A stretch of DNA of 51,636 bases from IMG/VR virus record IMGVR_UViG_3300025087_001438, positions 1 to 51,636 of that record. One strand, written 5' to 3'. This DNA comes from a virus. Positions within the stretch are counted from its first letter, which is position 1; every line of letters begins with the position of its first letter. Of the stretch, positions 26,439 to 34,079 are shown piece by piece. Position numbers and translations under genes: made by a program. The notes under the pieces are model-generated. The model saw nothing but the letters and a program-made list of their open reading frames with translations. It made no database searches and was not told where the DNA came from.

Positions 26439-27275
26439 TTATTTAACGTAGGGTTCGAGTTCCGCCCGTATCTCAGTGTCAGTTTTACCGGCTGCCCAGG
26501 TCTGTTTAGCGATGGCAATTTCAGCGTCAGTCACTTTGGACTGTCCAGCCTTAGGTTTGGTGGCCGATACGGTCTTAGACGATGAAGCCCGGTCTTTCAG
26601 GGCATTATCTAACTTATCCTTATCATCCACTTTGTCATTTGGTTGCCAATCGAGTATGACAGCCGCCTTGGCGTATAACTCTTTGGGAGGCGCCAGGCGT
26701 TGCTCAGAGTCCATAATGGTTCTACTGAGTTGGGCGACGGTGCGCGTAAAGCGCTGATACTCAACGGGGTCGGTAACTTGGGCATAATGGGCTGAGAAGT
26801 CCGCGTAAGCGCTTTTGAGTGCCTCGTCCAGATTTTGCTTCGCCCAAAGGCGTAACGGGTCGGACAAGTCAATCTCTTCAGTTGCCTCGGTCTGGTCTGT
26901 CGTTTCGGTTTTATCCAATTCGGCTTTCAATCGTAGGGCTTCGCCCGTCGAATTGCGGTAGGCCAGTTCCAAGTTTTTGCGGTATTCCTCTTCAGTATCG
27001 CCCGCGATACCAGAGAACTCTTTGACGAACGAAGTTTCCTCATCGGAAGTTTCTTCCTCCTCGGATTCTTCGGTTGCGACTTCGTCGGTTTGTCCTTCGT
27101 CGTCACTAGTTTCGGCTAACTCTTCTTCGGGTTCTTCGGCTTCAGGCGTTTCGTCCGACTCTTTCGAGCTTTCTACTTCGTCCTTGCCGTATTTTGATTC
27201 CCGGAGTAGCTCTTCAGCGTCTACTTCTTTGTCGTCGTCGACGACCTTCGGTGCTACTTTGGCTTTTGTAGCCAT
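26439..27275 (-). CDS. Scaffolding protein
   Basis: A 278-aa protein. The first 80 residues are extremely acidic (many Glu, Asp and Ser). The middle is a long helix-rich segment, and the C-terminal end is basic and helical (KAGQSKVTDAEIAIAKQTW), the usual capsid-binding helix of internal scaffolds. It lies between portal and capsid genes. No protease gene is seen, so it may exit intact. Confidence 0.78.
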   Translation of the reverse strand: MATKAKVAPKVVDDDKEVDAEELLRESKYGKDEVESSKESDETPEAEEPEEELAETSDDEGQTDEVATEESEEEETSDEETSFVKEFSGIAGDTEEEYRKNLELAYRNSTGEALRLKAELDKTETTDQTEATEEIDLSDPLRLWAKQNLDEALKSAYADFSAHYAQVTDPVEYQRFTRTVAQLSRTIMDSEQRLAPPKELYAKAAVILDWQPNDKVDDKDKLDNALKDRASSSKTVSATKPKAGQSKVTDAEIAIAKQTWAAGKTDTEIRAELEPYVK

Positions 27276-27302
27276 AGTGTCCTTTCAGTTTGTCTTTCCA
27301 GG

Positions 27303-27342
27303 CCAGCTAAAGCTGGTGTCTAAGGCCCTTGCGAGAGGGGCC
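27303..27342 (-). terminator. Pair of intergenic hairpins upstream of the scaffold gene
   Basis: Two inverted repeats: CCAGC-4-GCTGG at 27303-27316 and GGCCC-9-GGGCC at 27324-27342. They fill the 67-base gap between the 81-aa gene and the scaffold gene. No clear T-tract. They may set the level of read-through. Confidence 0.35.
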
Positions 27343-27588
27343 CTAGGCATCAGATTTATTAACCTGTAGGTAAATTTCACGAATTAAGTCCAAAGTAATC
27401 TTGGATTGGCGGGCGCGGCCAGCCAGAAACCTGACTGTTTCCAGGTCAGGAGCCGCCAGGGCATCTTTACCCAACCCCTGCACACTTAAACGATGCAGTT
27501 TCTTCAAAGCCGTGTAGCCTTCGGTATCATATAAAAGTGCCAGAGCTTCTTTTTCTTTGGCGGACAGTGAGTCCAGAACGCTCTTCAT
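27343..27588 (-). CDS. Small head-module protein, unknown function
   Basis: An 81-aa all-helical protein (SLSAKEKEALALLYDTEGYT). Position between portal and scaffold. The ATG has no Shine-Dalgarno sequence and lies 31 nt after promoter element copy 4, so it heads the capsid transcription unit. Confidence 0.6.
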   Translation of the reverse strand: MKSVLDSLSAKEKEALALLYDTEGYTALKKLHRLSVQGLGKDALAAPDLETVRFLAGRARQSKITLDLIREIYLQVNKSDA

Positions 27589-27595
27589 AATCTAA

Positions 27596-27631
27596 CTGTT
27601 ACAAATTTATTTTATAAAAACAATAGTCTAT
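27596..27631 (-). promoter_or_regulatory. Late promoter copy 4 (AGACTATTGT element)
   Basis: Core at 27620-27629, overlapping the TAG stop of the portal gene. It is the most diverged copy (AATAGACTATTGTT). TTGTTT, 16 nt, TAACAG as -10, then 7 nt to the ATG at 27588. Confidence 0.5.
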
Positions 27632-29814
27632 TCAGGGCTGGCGAAATTAGTCGGCTCTAAATCGGCTACCTGAGCTTGAGGGATACCCAATTCGGCGCTG
27701 GGGTTGGGCGGAGGTAGTCCAGGTCCGCCAAGGGGTGTTTCCATGCCAGGCATTCCTGCCGCTACCTCCGGTTTAGGCATTAAACCGTGCTGGGCCATCA
27801 AATCAGCCGCCGCTCCAGTGGCTGGATTATTATCATGTTCTTCCATAATGTGGGCCATGATTAACTGTTTAATCTCTTGGGGCAGGTACTTGAACTCCTC
27901 GGTCTGGGTGTACATTAGATGGACTATGGTGTGGTCTTCGCTGGCGTTTTGAGTTCCGGACAATGGCTGTCCGGCGGCTATGACCATGTTCTCGCTCTCG
28001 GCCAGCATCATCATGTCCTTTTTATTCTCGACATTCTTCAGCCATTTTTCCGGTTTGATGTTATTGACTGCCAGAACGTCAGCCGTAGCCGTATTGATAT
28101 CCATGACTGCCATAGTCGCTGGGTTGGATAGCAACAGCCCGAACATCTCAGTCTTTTTGGTCTGCTCGATAGCCTTGCTAATCGGGGTGAAGATATCAGC
28201 GTCCACCGAAACGTCAAAGGAACCTTGGAGATACTTGGCGTATTCTGGTTTAAGAGTCAGGGCTGAGTTGCCTTTGACGTCTTCCATTCGCAGGGATTTC
28301 TTACCATCGTCATCGACAATGGCGAACTTCTTGCCTTGTACGGAGATGGTACGGAATATCTTTTTCTCCCGCTCTTTATTGTTTTGGGTGATTTTCTCTA
28401 GTCTCGGAGTACCATAAAGCCACTGAATATTACTCCACTTCAATCTACCGATACGAATAACAGTATCCATCTCAGCGGAAACCATAATTAGGTTGACCCG
28501 TTTTAGAGAAGTTTCTTTTAAGATAGCCGCTTCGGTAGCCGTGCCGCCCATATTGACCCCTTGAATACGGTCATCTATACCATGGGCCCGGCGGATGTCT
28601 TCCAGCAGGATTTCCTCAGTACGGAAATAAGAAGCTGGGACATCGCCGTATTCCACCGGTACCAGGGCATTTTGGATTGGTTGGCCGCCGGTATCAACAG
28701 AAATCAGACCGTGCGGGCGGGAAACCAAATCTTCGTCGTCAATGTCAAAACTGGTATTATGCATGAACATTTTGTTAATCTGAAGCTTCTGACGGTCCAT
28801 GTTGAGATTTCTAATAGTCTTGCGCTCTTCGGACAGGTAGTGGATGACCTTGGGAATACCCAGACCCCAGAAGCGACCCGGAACCCTATATTGATACATG
28901 ACGGCCAGCGGCAGTTCTTTGTGTTTGGAGGGGAGAGGGCCGTCGTAGATAGTGACGTTGTTGGCTACTACCCAATAAGCGTCAATGGAGCGGTTGTAAT
29001 AGTGTAAAACTTCCACATCCTGCTCGGTGGTGTCTTTAGGTAGTTTGTAATAGGAACGGTTGGAAGTATCGCCGCCTTGGACGACGAACTCGGTGTCGAA
29101 AAAGCCGGATTTGTTCTCATAAATGCGGTGGAACTCCTCGATATTTATAATCTCCCGCTTGAACATATCGTTGGCTTCGTTGATATGCTTGGCTTTTTCG
29201 TCAATATAAATAAATTCGTTGGGTACCCACTCGGTATAATCGTCATCGAAGTCGGTAATTTCCTTGTCGGTGTACTTAATCTCACCGTCATCGTTGACTG
29301 AAGTCGGGTCTTTGACCACCCGTTTGTCCCTCCGCCAGTAATTCATCAGGAACGCAGTGCCCCTAATCGCCGCCGCCAGTTTAGCTAAGAAGTACTGATA
29401 GTCGTAATCGGTATTGTTCATGTTGTAGGTCAGCACGGCGTTGGAGAATTCGGTTATCGGCTCGTCAGACTCTTCGGTTGGGATAAGGTTGGGGCGGGAT
29501 TTGCGCTCAATCGTTTCCTGCATCTGGGCTTGGATGGCGGCAAAAGCGTCCGGGAGATGCAGGTTAGCCCGCCAGTCGTCATCGACACTCTCGCGAAACA
29601 TATTGTATTCTTTATCGGCTAGCTCCCAGTCCTGTTCGGCCTCAGTCCGCAGGGAGTCATCACGCAACCAATAAAAACGTTCATAAACCCGGCGGCGTAC
29701 TAGACGCTGGCGCTTGTTGGGCTTGTAGCGGTTGGCATCCCGTGGTTCGGGTTCCAGTTGGCCAGCTTGTTTTTGCAACCTGGCTAGTTTGGTTTCAAGT
29801 TCGGAGTCAGCCAT
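27628..29814 (-). CDS. Portal protein
   Basis: A 728-aa protein, about the length of the P22-type podoviral portal. It has an N-terminal helical, charged region (RRVYERFYWLRDDSLRTEAE), a central stem/clip region with RVPGRFWGLGIPKVIHYLSEE, and a helical C-terminal barrel-like end rich in Pro/Gly/Met. It lies next to the large terminase. First gene after promoter copy 5, with only a weak GAG before the ATG. Confidence 0.88.
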   Translation of the reverse strand: MADSELETKLARLQKQAGQLEPEPRDANRYKPNKRQRLVRRRVYERFYWLRDDSLRTEAEQDWELADKEYNMFRESVDDDWRANLHLPDAFAAIQAQMQETIERKSRPNLIPTEESDEPITEFSNAVLTYNMNNTDYDYQYFLAKLAAAIRGTAFLMNYWRRDKRVVKDPTSVNDDGEIKYTDKEITDFDDDYTEWVPNEFIYIDEKAKHINEANDMFKREIINIEEFHRIYENKSGFFDTEFVVQGGDTSNRSYYKLPKDTTEQDVEVLHYYNRSIDAYWVVANNVTIYDGPLPSKHKELPLAVMYQYRVPGRFWGLGIPKVIHYLSEERKTIRNLNMDRQKLQINKMFMHNTSFDIDDEDLVSRPHGLISVDTGGQPIQNALVPVEYGDVPASYFRTEEILLEDIRRAHGIDDRIQGVNMGGTATEAAILKETSLKRVNLIMVSAEMDTVIRIGRLKWSNIQWLYGTPRLEKITQNNKEREKKIFRTISVQGKKFAIVDDDGKKSLRMEDVKGNSALTLKPEYAKYLQGSFDVSVDADIFTPISKAIEQTKKTEMFGLLLSNPATMAVMDINTATADVLAVNNIKPEKWLKNVENKKDMMMLAESENMVIAAGQPLSGTQNASEDHTIVHLMYTQTEEFKYLPQEIKQLIMAHIMEEHDNNPATGAAADLMAQHGLMPKPEVAAGMPGMETPLGGPGLPPPNPSAELGIPQAQVADLEPTNFASPE

Positions 29815-29821
29815 ATCTCAC

Positions 29822-29859
29822 ATTAAGATATAGCTAGGTTAAAAGCACAATAGTCTGTT
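29822..29859 (-). promoter_or_regulatory. Late promoter copy 5 (AGACTATTGT element)
   Basis: Core at 29847-29856, directly after the TGA of the terminase gene. TTGTGC, 17 nt, CTTAAT as -10, then 7 nt to the portal ATG at 29814. Confidence 0.6.
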
Positions 29860-31376
29860 CAATATCCCGTAACCACCGAACGGGGTTTGACACTCATCAG
29901 GCGTTTTTTAGAGGGCTTGTCGTCACTACCCCAACCCTTAGCATTAGGTGGGGAAGCCCGCTCGGCAATAGTCGCCAAAGAATCTATCATATCATCGTGC
30001 TGGCCTCTAGGAAAATGCAGCAGCTCATACTCCAGCTCTATCAGTTCCGGACATTCTTTAATATGGTAAATGTGGCCAAATTCGTAGAATGGAGCCAACC
30101 CCCTGATACGTTCCTCTTTGGATAGTTTCTGGGAGCGAATTTCCTCCACCGGCAACCAAGTGTTACGCCGTTTCATCTCGTTGTTCAGCTCCACACCGAT
30201 AGATTTTTGGGTGGCGATGGTTTCCAGGTATATCCGCCCAATTTTAATGTCCTGGAAATCACGGTGGGTGTAGATTCTAAAGATTTCATTGATAATATCG
30301 CCATAGGTCATCTTTTGGCGGGTGATATAACGTACATAAATATCCCGCTGGAAGTCCATACCGGCCAGTACTAAAGCAGCGTAGTCTGAGTAAGTACCTT
30401 CGTAGGATGGGTCTACGCTTAAATACCAGTTTATGGGGCGGCCTTTAATTTCTTCTTGGGTCTTGTATTTAATATAGTCACGTTTAAAAACCGCCGTTTC
30501 ATCACTGACAGGACTGTTAAGATATTGACAAGAAAACAAGTAACCACCCAATGATTCTCTCTGGCTGTCAAGGAACTCTTTATCCAACCGTTCGGGGAAA
30601 AATAAAGAACCATCGTCCTTGTAAGCCCCCCTGATTAGAACATTAAAACGGCTCTGTTGGAAGTCAATAATATACTGGTAGAGGTCGGTGAAGTCCCAAT
30701 GCGTCCCCACTACCACCAATGGCTGACCGGGGTCGAGCAGAGCCAATCCCAGTTTGTAGTGTTGGATAACCTGGTCGATTTGTTCCCTATTTGTGACGTT
30801 TTTCTCGGAGTGCAGGTCATCCATAATAATTAAATCGTAGTGCATACCAGTCTTAGTAACGTCAATCCCGGCGGCTGAAATAGTCGGTTCTTTCAAGGGG
30901 CGGGTGCGACAGGGTAGTATCAGCTCAGAGTCCGTCCACAGCCGAGCCTTACTCTTCTTCTCGAAAGGATACATTCCGTGGATAGCCTTAAAAATTTCCC
31001 GGTACTTGGGGTTGCCCATCAGATGTTCGATTATCTCCCGCATAAAAGCCTTGCTCTTGGAGAAGGTTTCAGAGTCTATTAAAATCCGGGCATTCGGCTC
31101 GTTCAGGACATACTGGAGAGTCAAGCCGATAGTCACGATTGAGCTTTTGAACACACCCCGGGGTTCCAGCAGCAGCAGAAAATTCTTGGAGGGGTCAAAC
31201 CCCTCAATATTACTGATACCCGGATGGTTGGGGAGGACGGAAGTCGTGTAATCGCATAGTTCTTGGTGGACGTGGGGCACCATTAAATCGTAGCCCAGCA
31301 CCTCCCTACACAGAAAGTAAAGGTCAGTCCGGCAGCGGAGGGCTATCTTCTGGAGGGCTAAGGTTTGTAAATCCAC
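29859..31376 (-). CDS. Terminase large subunit
   Basis: A 505-aa protein. The Walker A segment at 71-78 is the deviant EPRGVFKS. Walker B is LIIMDD (182-187). The C-terminal RNase H-like nuclease has SVDPSYEG (Asp322) and the final acidic motif QHDDMIDSLA. Together these give the ATPase and nuclease of headful DNA packaging. The small subunit is 1 kb away, separated by two small genes. Confidence 0.9.
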   Translation of the reverse strand: MDLQTLALQKIALRCRTDLYFLCREVLGYDLMVPHVHQELCDYTTSVLPNHPGISNIEGFDPSKNFLLLLEPRGVFKSSIVTIGLTLQYVLNEPNARILIDSETFSKSKAFMREIIEHLMGNPKYREIFKAIHGMYPFEKKSKARLWTDSELILPCRTRPLKEPTISAAGIDVTKTGMHYDLIIMDDLHSEKNVTNREQIDQVIQHYKLGLALLDPGQPLVVVGTHWDFTDLYQYIIDFQQSRFNVLIRGAYKDDGSLFFPERLDKEFLDSQRESLGGYLFSCQYLNSPVSDETAVFKRDYIKYKTQEEIKGRPINWYLSVDPSYEGTYSDYAALVLAGMDFQRDIYVRYITRQKMTYGDIINEIFRIYTHRDFQDIKIGRIYLETIATQKSIGVELNNEMKRRNTWLPVEEIRSQKLSKEERIRGLAPFYEFGHIYHIKECPELIELEYELLHFPRGQHDDMIDSLATIAERASPPNAKGWGSDDKPSKKRLMSVKPRSVVTGY

Positions 31377-31389
31377 TGATTAAAGTATA

Positions 31390-31602
31390 TCACTTCCCCC
31401 AGGATTGTTCGGGGACGCATTTCGGACTATCTAGAGGAATACTGTCACCGTAAGGACAACCAGTAGGCGTGTGAGGAATGTATTTATCAGCGCAGCGTCC
31501 GACGGTTTCAGTGCCAGTACAATCGCCATCGTACTTCTCGGCCTGAACGCTTAACGCCCACCCCAGCAAAACAATAGCCAGTATAATTAACAGTTTCTTC
31601 AT
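31390..31602 (-). CDS. Small secreted cysteine-rich protein
   Basis: A 70-aa protein. KKLLIILAIVLLGWALSVQA is a signal peptide (basic N-end, hydrophobic core, VQA cleavage site). The mature 49 residues have four cysteines in a disulfide-like spacing. It overlaps the zinc-finger gene stop as ATGA. It is exported by the host, so a role at the cell surface, such as superinfection exclusion or lysis control, is possible but unproven. Confidence 0.65.
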   Translation of the reverse strand: MKKLLIILAIVLLGWALSVQAEKYDGDCTGTETVGRCADKYIPHTPTGCPYGDSIPLDSPKCVPEQSWGK

Positions 31603-31979
31603 TTATTGCCCTTCGTCTTTAGTCGAACAATTAAACCCAACCCATCAACATAGTGTTTTGGTGAACAATACTTTAGTAACTTGAGATGGGTCTTAAACTT
31701 CTGCTCACAATCAGGAAGGAAACAAACTCTTTCAAATACTTCCTTATCAAAATTGTAATAGTTGGGATTCCCACGACTAGTCTGCCACTCGTCAAATGCA
31801 AGGTCTGTCCGGGTTAGCTCAAAATCTAATGTCCGGGTTGATTTGTCCGGGTAATTCGGGTCATTTTGTCCGGGTTGTTCGCCTTGTTTTGTCCGCCTTC
31901 GGTAAGCTTTAGAGCACTTCTCAGAACAGTAGGTAGCTTTACCGCCTATTTCCTTATTACAGTTCAAACAGCTCTTCAT
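31599..31979 (-). CDS. Double zinc-finger protein
   Basis: A 126-aa protein. The start at 31979 is chosen because the longer frame to 32015 would lie inside a perfect promoter. One zinc site is CLNC...CSEKC (residues about 4-20). A second is formed by CFLPDC...YCSPKH near residue 90. The ATG is about 8 nt after the -10 box, so the mRNA should be leaderless. Possible DNA- or RNA-binding regulator, or an HNH relative lacking catalytic residues. Confidence 0.65.
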   Translation of the reverse strand: MKSCLNCNKEIGGKATYCSEKCSKAYRRRTKQGEQPGQNDPNYPDKSTRTLDFELTRTDLAFDEWQTSRGNPNYYNFDKEVFERVCFLPDCEQKFKTHLKLLKYCSPKHYVDGLGLIVRLKTKGNK

Positions 31980-31986
31980 ACCCCTG

Positions 31987-32015
31987 ATTATATATGTCCA
32001 GTTGGACAATGTCAA
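31987..32015 (-). promoter_or_regulatory. Perfect sigma70 promoter with palindromic operator
   Basis: Minus strand: TTGACA (32010-32015), 17-base spacer, TATAAT (31987-31992), all consensus. The spacer contains the palindrome TGTCCA-AC-TGGACA, a likely repressor site. Initiation would fall within a base or two of the ATG at 31979. Confidence 0.85.
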
Positions 32016-32408
32016 GTATTATTTTTTTCTACCAGACAAGGAGTTAAATATTTTCTGTCACACAAGGAGTAATGCTAATCCTACACAACAGGAGGTTGAC
32101 GCATCAGATTGGGTGGTCTATGGGGTCTGATTGGGTGGCCCGTGACCCCTGTTAGTAGTGGAGCACGCTACCCCTTAAAACACCATTAAACAGCCTATAA
32201 CCTATATATAATAATGAGTACAGTACACGCTATATGTAGTGGGGGGTGGGTGATACGCTTAGCTTACGCTACTACCCCTGTTAATGTACGACTGCCTGTT
32301 TTGTTAAAAAAAGGTATAAAGTATCAGGTCTTGCCTTTTTAACACCTTAAAAGGGCTTAGAATGGCTAGAAATTAGCTTTAACCCGTTCTATTACTCTTG
32401 CTCGTCTA
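32016..32408. other. 393-bp non-coding region, possible origin or packaging site
   Basis: No convincing gene. It holds direct repeats ACAAGGAGT (32036, 32062), GATTGGGTGG (two copies near 32108-32138) and ACCCCTGTTA (near 32145 and 32275), an AT-rich stretch (CCTATATATAATAATG) and G-rich runs. A plus-strand TTGACG-17-TATGGG lies near 32096-32124. Its place between terS and the zinc-finger gene suits a pac site or origin; this is inference. Confidence 0.4.
32303..32343. terminator. Bidirectional terminator-like inverted repeat after terS
   Basis: GTTAAAAA..GG (32303-32314) pairs with CCTTTTTAAC (32334-32343) around a 19-base loop. The stem provides A-runs and T-runs on both strands, and it lies 66 bases beyond the TerS stop. 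Confidence 0.5.
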
Positions 32409-32888
32409 TTATGCTTCTAATACATTACTTGTAGGGGTGGGTTTTTCAGCACTCCGTTTACCGAAAATCACACCAAGCAAGTCCGTCTCGCTGCCATGCT
32501 CTAAAGCTACGGCTATCCTACCTGAATCTACAGGGCTTAAACTTGATGGGGTGGCGCGGTCTAGTAAATCCAAGGCCATGCGTGAAGCATGAAGCCTGGT
32601 GGTATGTTCTGGTAGCTGGGTATCAAAAAAATCACCTTCCACCTGAGCGTACTTGGTAGCTTCCAGTCCGTCTTTAATGGGGGCGAGGGCTTTTTTGAGG
32701 GTTATGCCTTGTCTGTTTAACTCTCTTTGCAGCTCCGTCTGTATTTCAGCTTTTTTCAGCCGCCTGCTAACCGACACTTCACCGGCGTGGACACTCTGGT
32801 CAGGGTAGACTACTGCTGCAATCTGCTTAAGAGTCTTGCCCTTAGCCTTGTGCTTGATTATCTCAATGTCTTTGCTTCTCATAACCAT
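32409..32888 (-). CDS. Terminase small subunit
   Basis: A 159-aa protein. The N-terminal helix-turn-helix (GKTLKQIAAVVYPDQSVHAG) is followed by a helical segment with ITLKKALAPIKDGLEATK and LHASRMALDLLDRAT, the layout of TerS proteins that recognise the packaging site. A second ATG two codons in is equally possible. It is divergent from the early plus-strand operon. Confidence 0.75.
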   Translation of the reverse strand: MVMRSKDIEIIKHKAKGKTLKQIAAVVYPDQSVHAGEVSVSRRLKKAEIQTELQRELNRQGITLKKALAPIKDGLEATKYAQVEGDFFDTQLPEHTTRLHASRMALDLLDRATPSSLSPVDSGRIAVALEHGSETDLLGVIFGKRSAEKPTPTSNVLEA

Positions 32889-32987
32889 ATTCTACCATTC
32901 TTTAGTTTTGGGTGGGGTGTTGTGCATACTACACTGGCTGTAACAGATAGAGGTTGTTTATAAGTCTAAGCAAATGTAACATTCTGC

Positions 32988-33016
32988 TTGACCGCCTAGT
33001 ATGTAGGTGCTATGCT
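32988..33016 (+). promoter_or_regulatory. Early promoter of the plus-strand operon
   Basis: TTGACC (32988-32993), 17 bases, TATGCT (33011-33016). Near-consensus sigma70 boxes at ideal spacing. The spacer holds CCTA-5-TAGG. It is followed at once by a structured non-coding stretch rather than a gene. Confidence 0.8.
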
Positions 33017-33126
33017 GTTGGCAGAGTTAAGCGAACATAGAGAAACTTAGCTAGTAAGTAAGAAAATATAGGGGTGAGCGAAAGTCAAGCTGGATAATCT
33101 CCGCACGCTTACCACGATTAGTTCGC
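33017..33126 (+). ncRNA. Candidate structured RNA or leader (three-way junction)
   Basis: Outer stem GCGAAC (33031-33036) with GTTCGC (33121-33126). One arm is ACTTA-GCTAG-TAAGT (33045-33059). A second arm is GGTGAGCG (33073-33080) with CGCTTACC (33106-33113), with an inner GGA/TCC. It starts right after a strong promoter and has no open frame. It could be a free small RNA or a regulatory leader of the early operon. Confidence 0.5.
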
Positions 33127-33236
33127 CCCACAACCTTAACTAACACTTCACAATTTATCTAGGGATTGTCATTAATAAACCTAAGGTGTTACCCACGATC
33201 TAGGGGTTCGCCTTTTGTTCGCTAAATAAGGGGTTG

Positions 33237-33365
33237 ATGATGAGAAAATACACTGTTCGAAAGGTTGGACATCTTAACTGGGGCGTGTTTATCGGGGAAC
33301 ACTTGATAGAAAAGGGTTTTTTCTCGAAAATAGCAGCTCATCAATGGATTAAGCTCAACCGCTAG
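33237..33365 (+). CDS. Small early protein (42 aa)
   Basis: ATG ATG start at 33237 with AAGGGG upstream, TAG at 33363-33365. The product is compact and basic (KYTVRKVGHLNWGVFIGEHL), with a beta then helix pattern. First coding frame after the early promoter. Function unknown. Confidence 0.55.
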   Translation: MMRKYTVRKVGHLNWGVFIGEHLIEKGFFSKIAAHQWIKLNR

Positions 33366-33380
33366 CAATTTATTGCTGGC
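33361..33380 (+). terminator. Hairpin at the end of the 42-codon gene
   Basis: GCTAGCAA-TTTA-TTGCTGGC forms an 8-bp stem with one G-T pair. It overlaps the stop codon. No T-run, so it is more likely a processing or attenuation hairpin. Confidence 0.35.
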
Positions 33381-33456
33381 AACCCCTAGATAAAAGAAGC
33401 TTAACAATTAAACGGCAGTTATGCCGGATAACAAGTAACTTTTCCTGCTCCTTTAA

Positions 33457-33545
33457 GGGGTGGGTGGGCGGTTTTCAATGCTCCGATGAACGGTAGCCAG
33501 TCCGTAGACAGGCGGTATTAGTCATTGTAAGCCAGCCACCCACTC
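33457..33545 (+). ncRNA. Candidate structured leader upstream of the 66-codon gene
   Basis: GGGGTGGGTGG (33457-33467) pairs with CCACCCACTCC (33535-33545), an 11-bp stem with one G-T pair. Inside it CAATG pairs with CATTG, and ACGG with CCGT. The G-rich arm could also form a G-quadruplex. It ends 23 bases before the next ATG. Confidence 0.45.
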
Positions 33546-33568
33546 CATAAGAGTAGACAAGGATAAAA

Positions 33569-33769
33569 ATGAAACGTATTACGGTAACACCACTTCAAGA
33601 AGTAAAAGAACGGATAAAACATCAGTTAGTTTACTACCAGCGAGCACAGGAAGAACTGCGAGTCGCTGAGGAGAATGTCCGCACACAAGTAAAAAAACTC
33701 ATGGAAGAAGAAAAGAAGTTGAATAAACTTTACTTCGCTAAGAGAGATTTACTGCGGAACATTAGTTAG
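33569..33769 (+). CDS. Small coiled-coil early protein
   Basis: A 66-aa protein, nearly all charged helix (KERIKHQLVYYQRAQEELRV), a probable coiled coil. Shine-Dalgarno AAGGA lies 6 bases before the ATG. Function unknown; the size and place suit a host-takeover peptide. Confidence 0.65.
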   Translation: MKRITVTPLQEVKERIKHQLVYYQRAQEELRVAEENVRTQVKKLMEEEKKLNKLYFAKRDLLRNIS

Positions 33770-33825
33770 AACGTACGATTAACTAATACGCTCTTAGGGG
33801 CGGGATAAGCTACTTGTAAAACCAC

Positions 33826-33871
33826 CTCTGTTTAATAACAGTATTATGTAGGGGTGGGCGTTCGAGCATTA
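33826..33871 (+). repeat. Hairpin CTGTT-TAAT-AACAG and the GGGGTGGG motif
   Basis: A perfect 5-bp hairpin at 33826-33839, then GTAGGGGTGGGCG. The same GGGGTGGG motif appears near 32432, 33457 and 36502. It is followed by the long hairpin listed next. Confidence 0.35.
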
Positions 33872-33895
33872 TGTGAGATTGCTGGAACGCTCAAA
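33861..33895 (+). promoter_or_regulatory. Strong stem-loop before the 55-codon gene
   Basis: GCGTTC-G-AGCA pairs with TGCT-G-GAACGC: ten base pairs and one G-G mismatch, with an 11-base loop. It ends shortly before the AAAGGAG of the next gene, so it can regulate translation or be a processing site. Confidence 0.5.
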
Positions 33896-33911
33896 CTAAG
33901 AAAGGAGTTTT

Positions 33912-34079
33912 ATGAAGAAAATTAGAATTAAGTATATGCCTGAAAAGGACGCTATTTTAGTGATACGACCTAACAAAAGGCGCAAGCACTGGGCTGACGG
34001 CCTGAGTCCAGCCCAAGAAAATAGAGTCATACAACGTCAAGAACGATATAATGAAATAATAAGGATTTGGAATGAGTAA
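33912..34079 (+). CDS. Small basic early protein
   Basis: A 55-aa protein, highly basic (VIRPNKRRKHWADGLSPAQ). AAAGGAG lies 7 bases before the ATG. Its stop overlaps the next ATG by 8 bases. Not recognised. Confidence 0.6.
   Translation: MKKIRIKYMPEKDAILVIRPNKRRKHWADGLSPAQENRVIQRQERYNEIIRIWNE

Larger units (their letters stand above)
33198..33391. repeat. 11-bp inverted repeat flanking the 42-codon gene
   Basis: ATCTAGGGGTT at 33198-33208 and its exact complement at 33381-33391 bracket the small gene at 33237-33365. In RNA the pair could close a large loop over the gene. Confidence 0.55.

Noticed and set aside
26445-26470. tRNA-like GGTTCGAGTTCC segment
   Set aside because: It lies in the coding end of the scaffold gene and no acceptor or anticodon stems fit around it. 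No tRNA gene was found in the window.
27628-27630. TAG recoded as a sense codon
   Set aside because: TAG ends the portal gene and other genes at positions with proper gene junctions. Reading through adds only about 8 residues before the next stop, and no long gene is interrupted by TAG.
31980-32015. Upstream extension of the zinc-finger gene to 32015
   Set aside because: The added 12 codons would overlap the -35, spacer and -10 of a perfect promoter; the ATG at 31979 fits better.
32072-32158. A 28-codon plus-strand frame after AAGGAG
   Set aside because: The spacing from ribosome binding site to ATG is only 2 bases and the product looks random.
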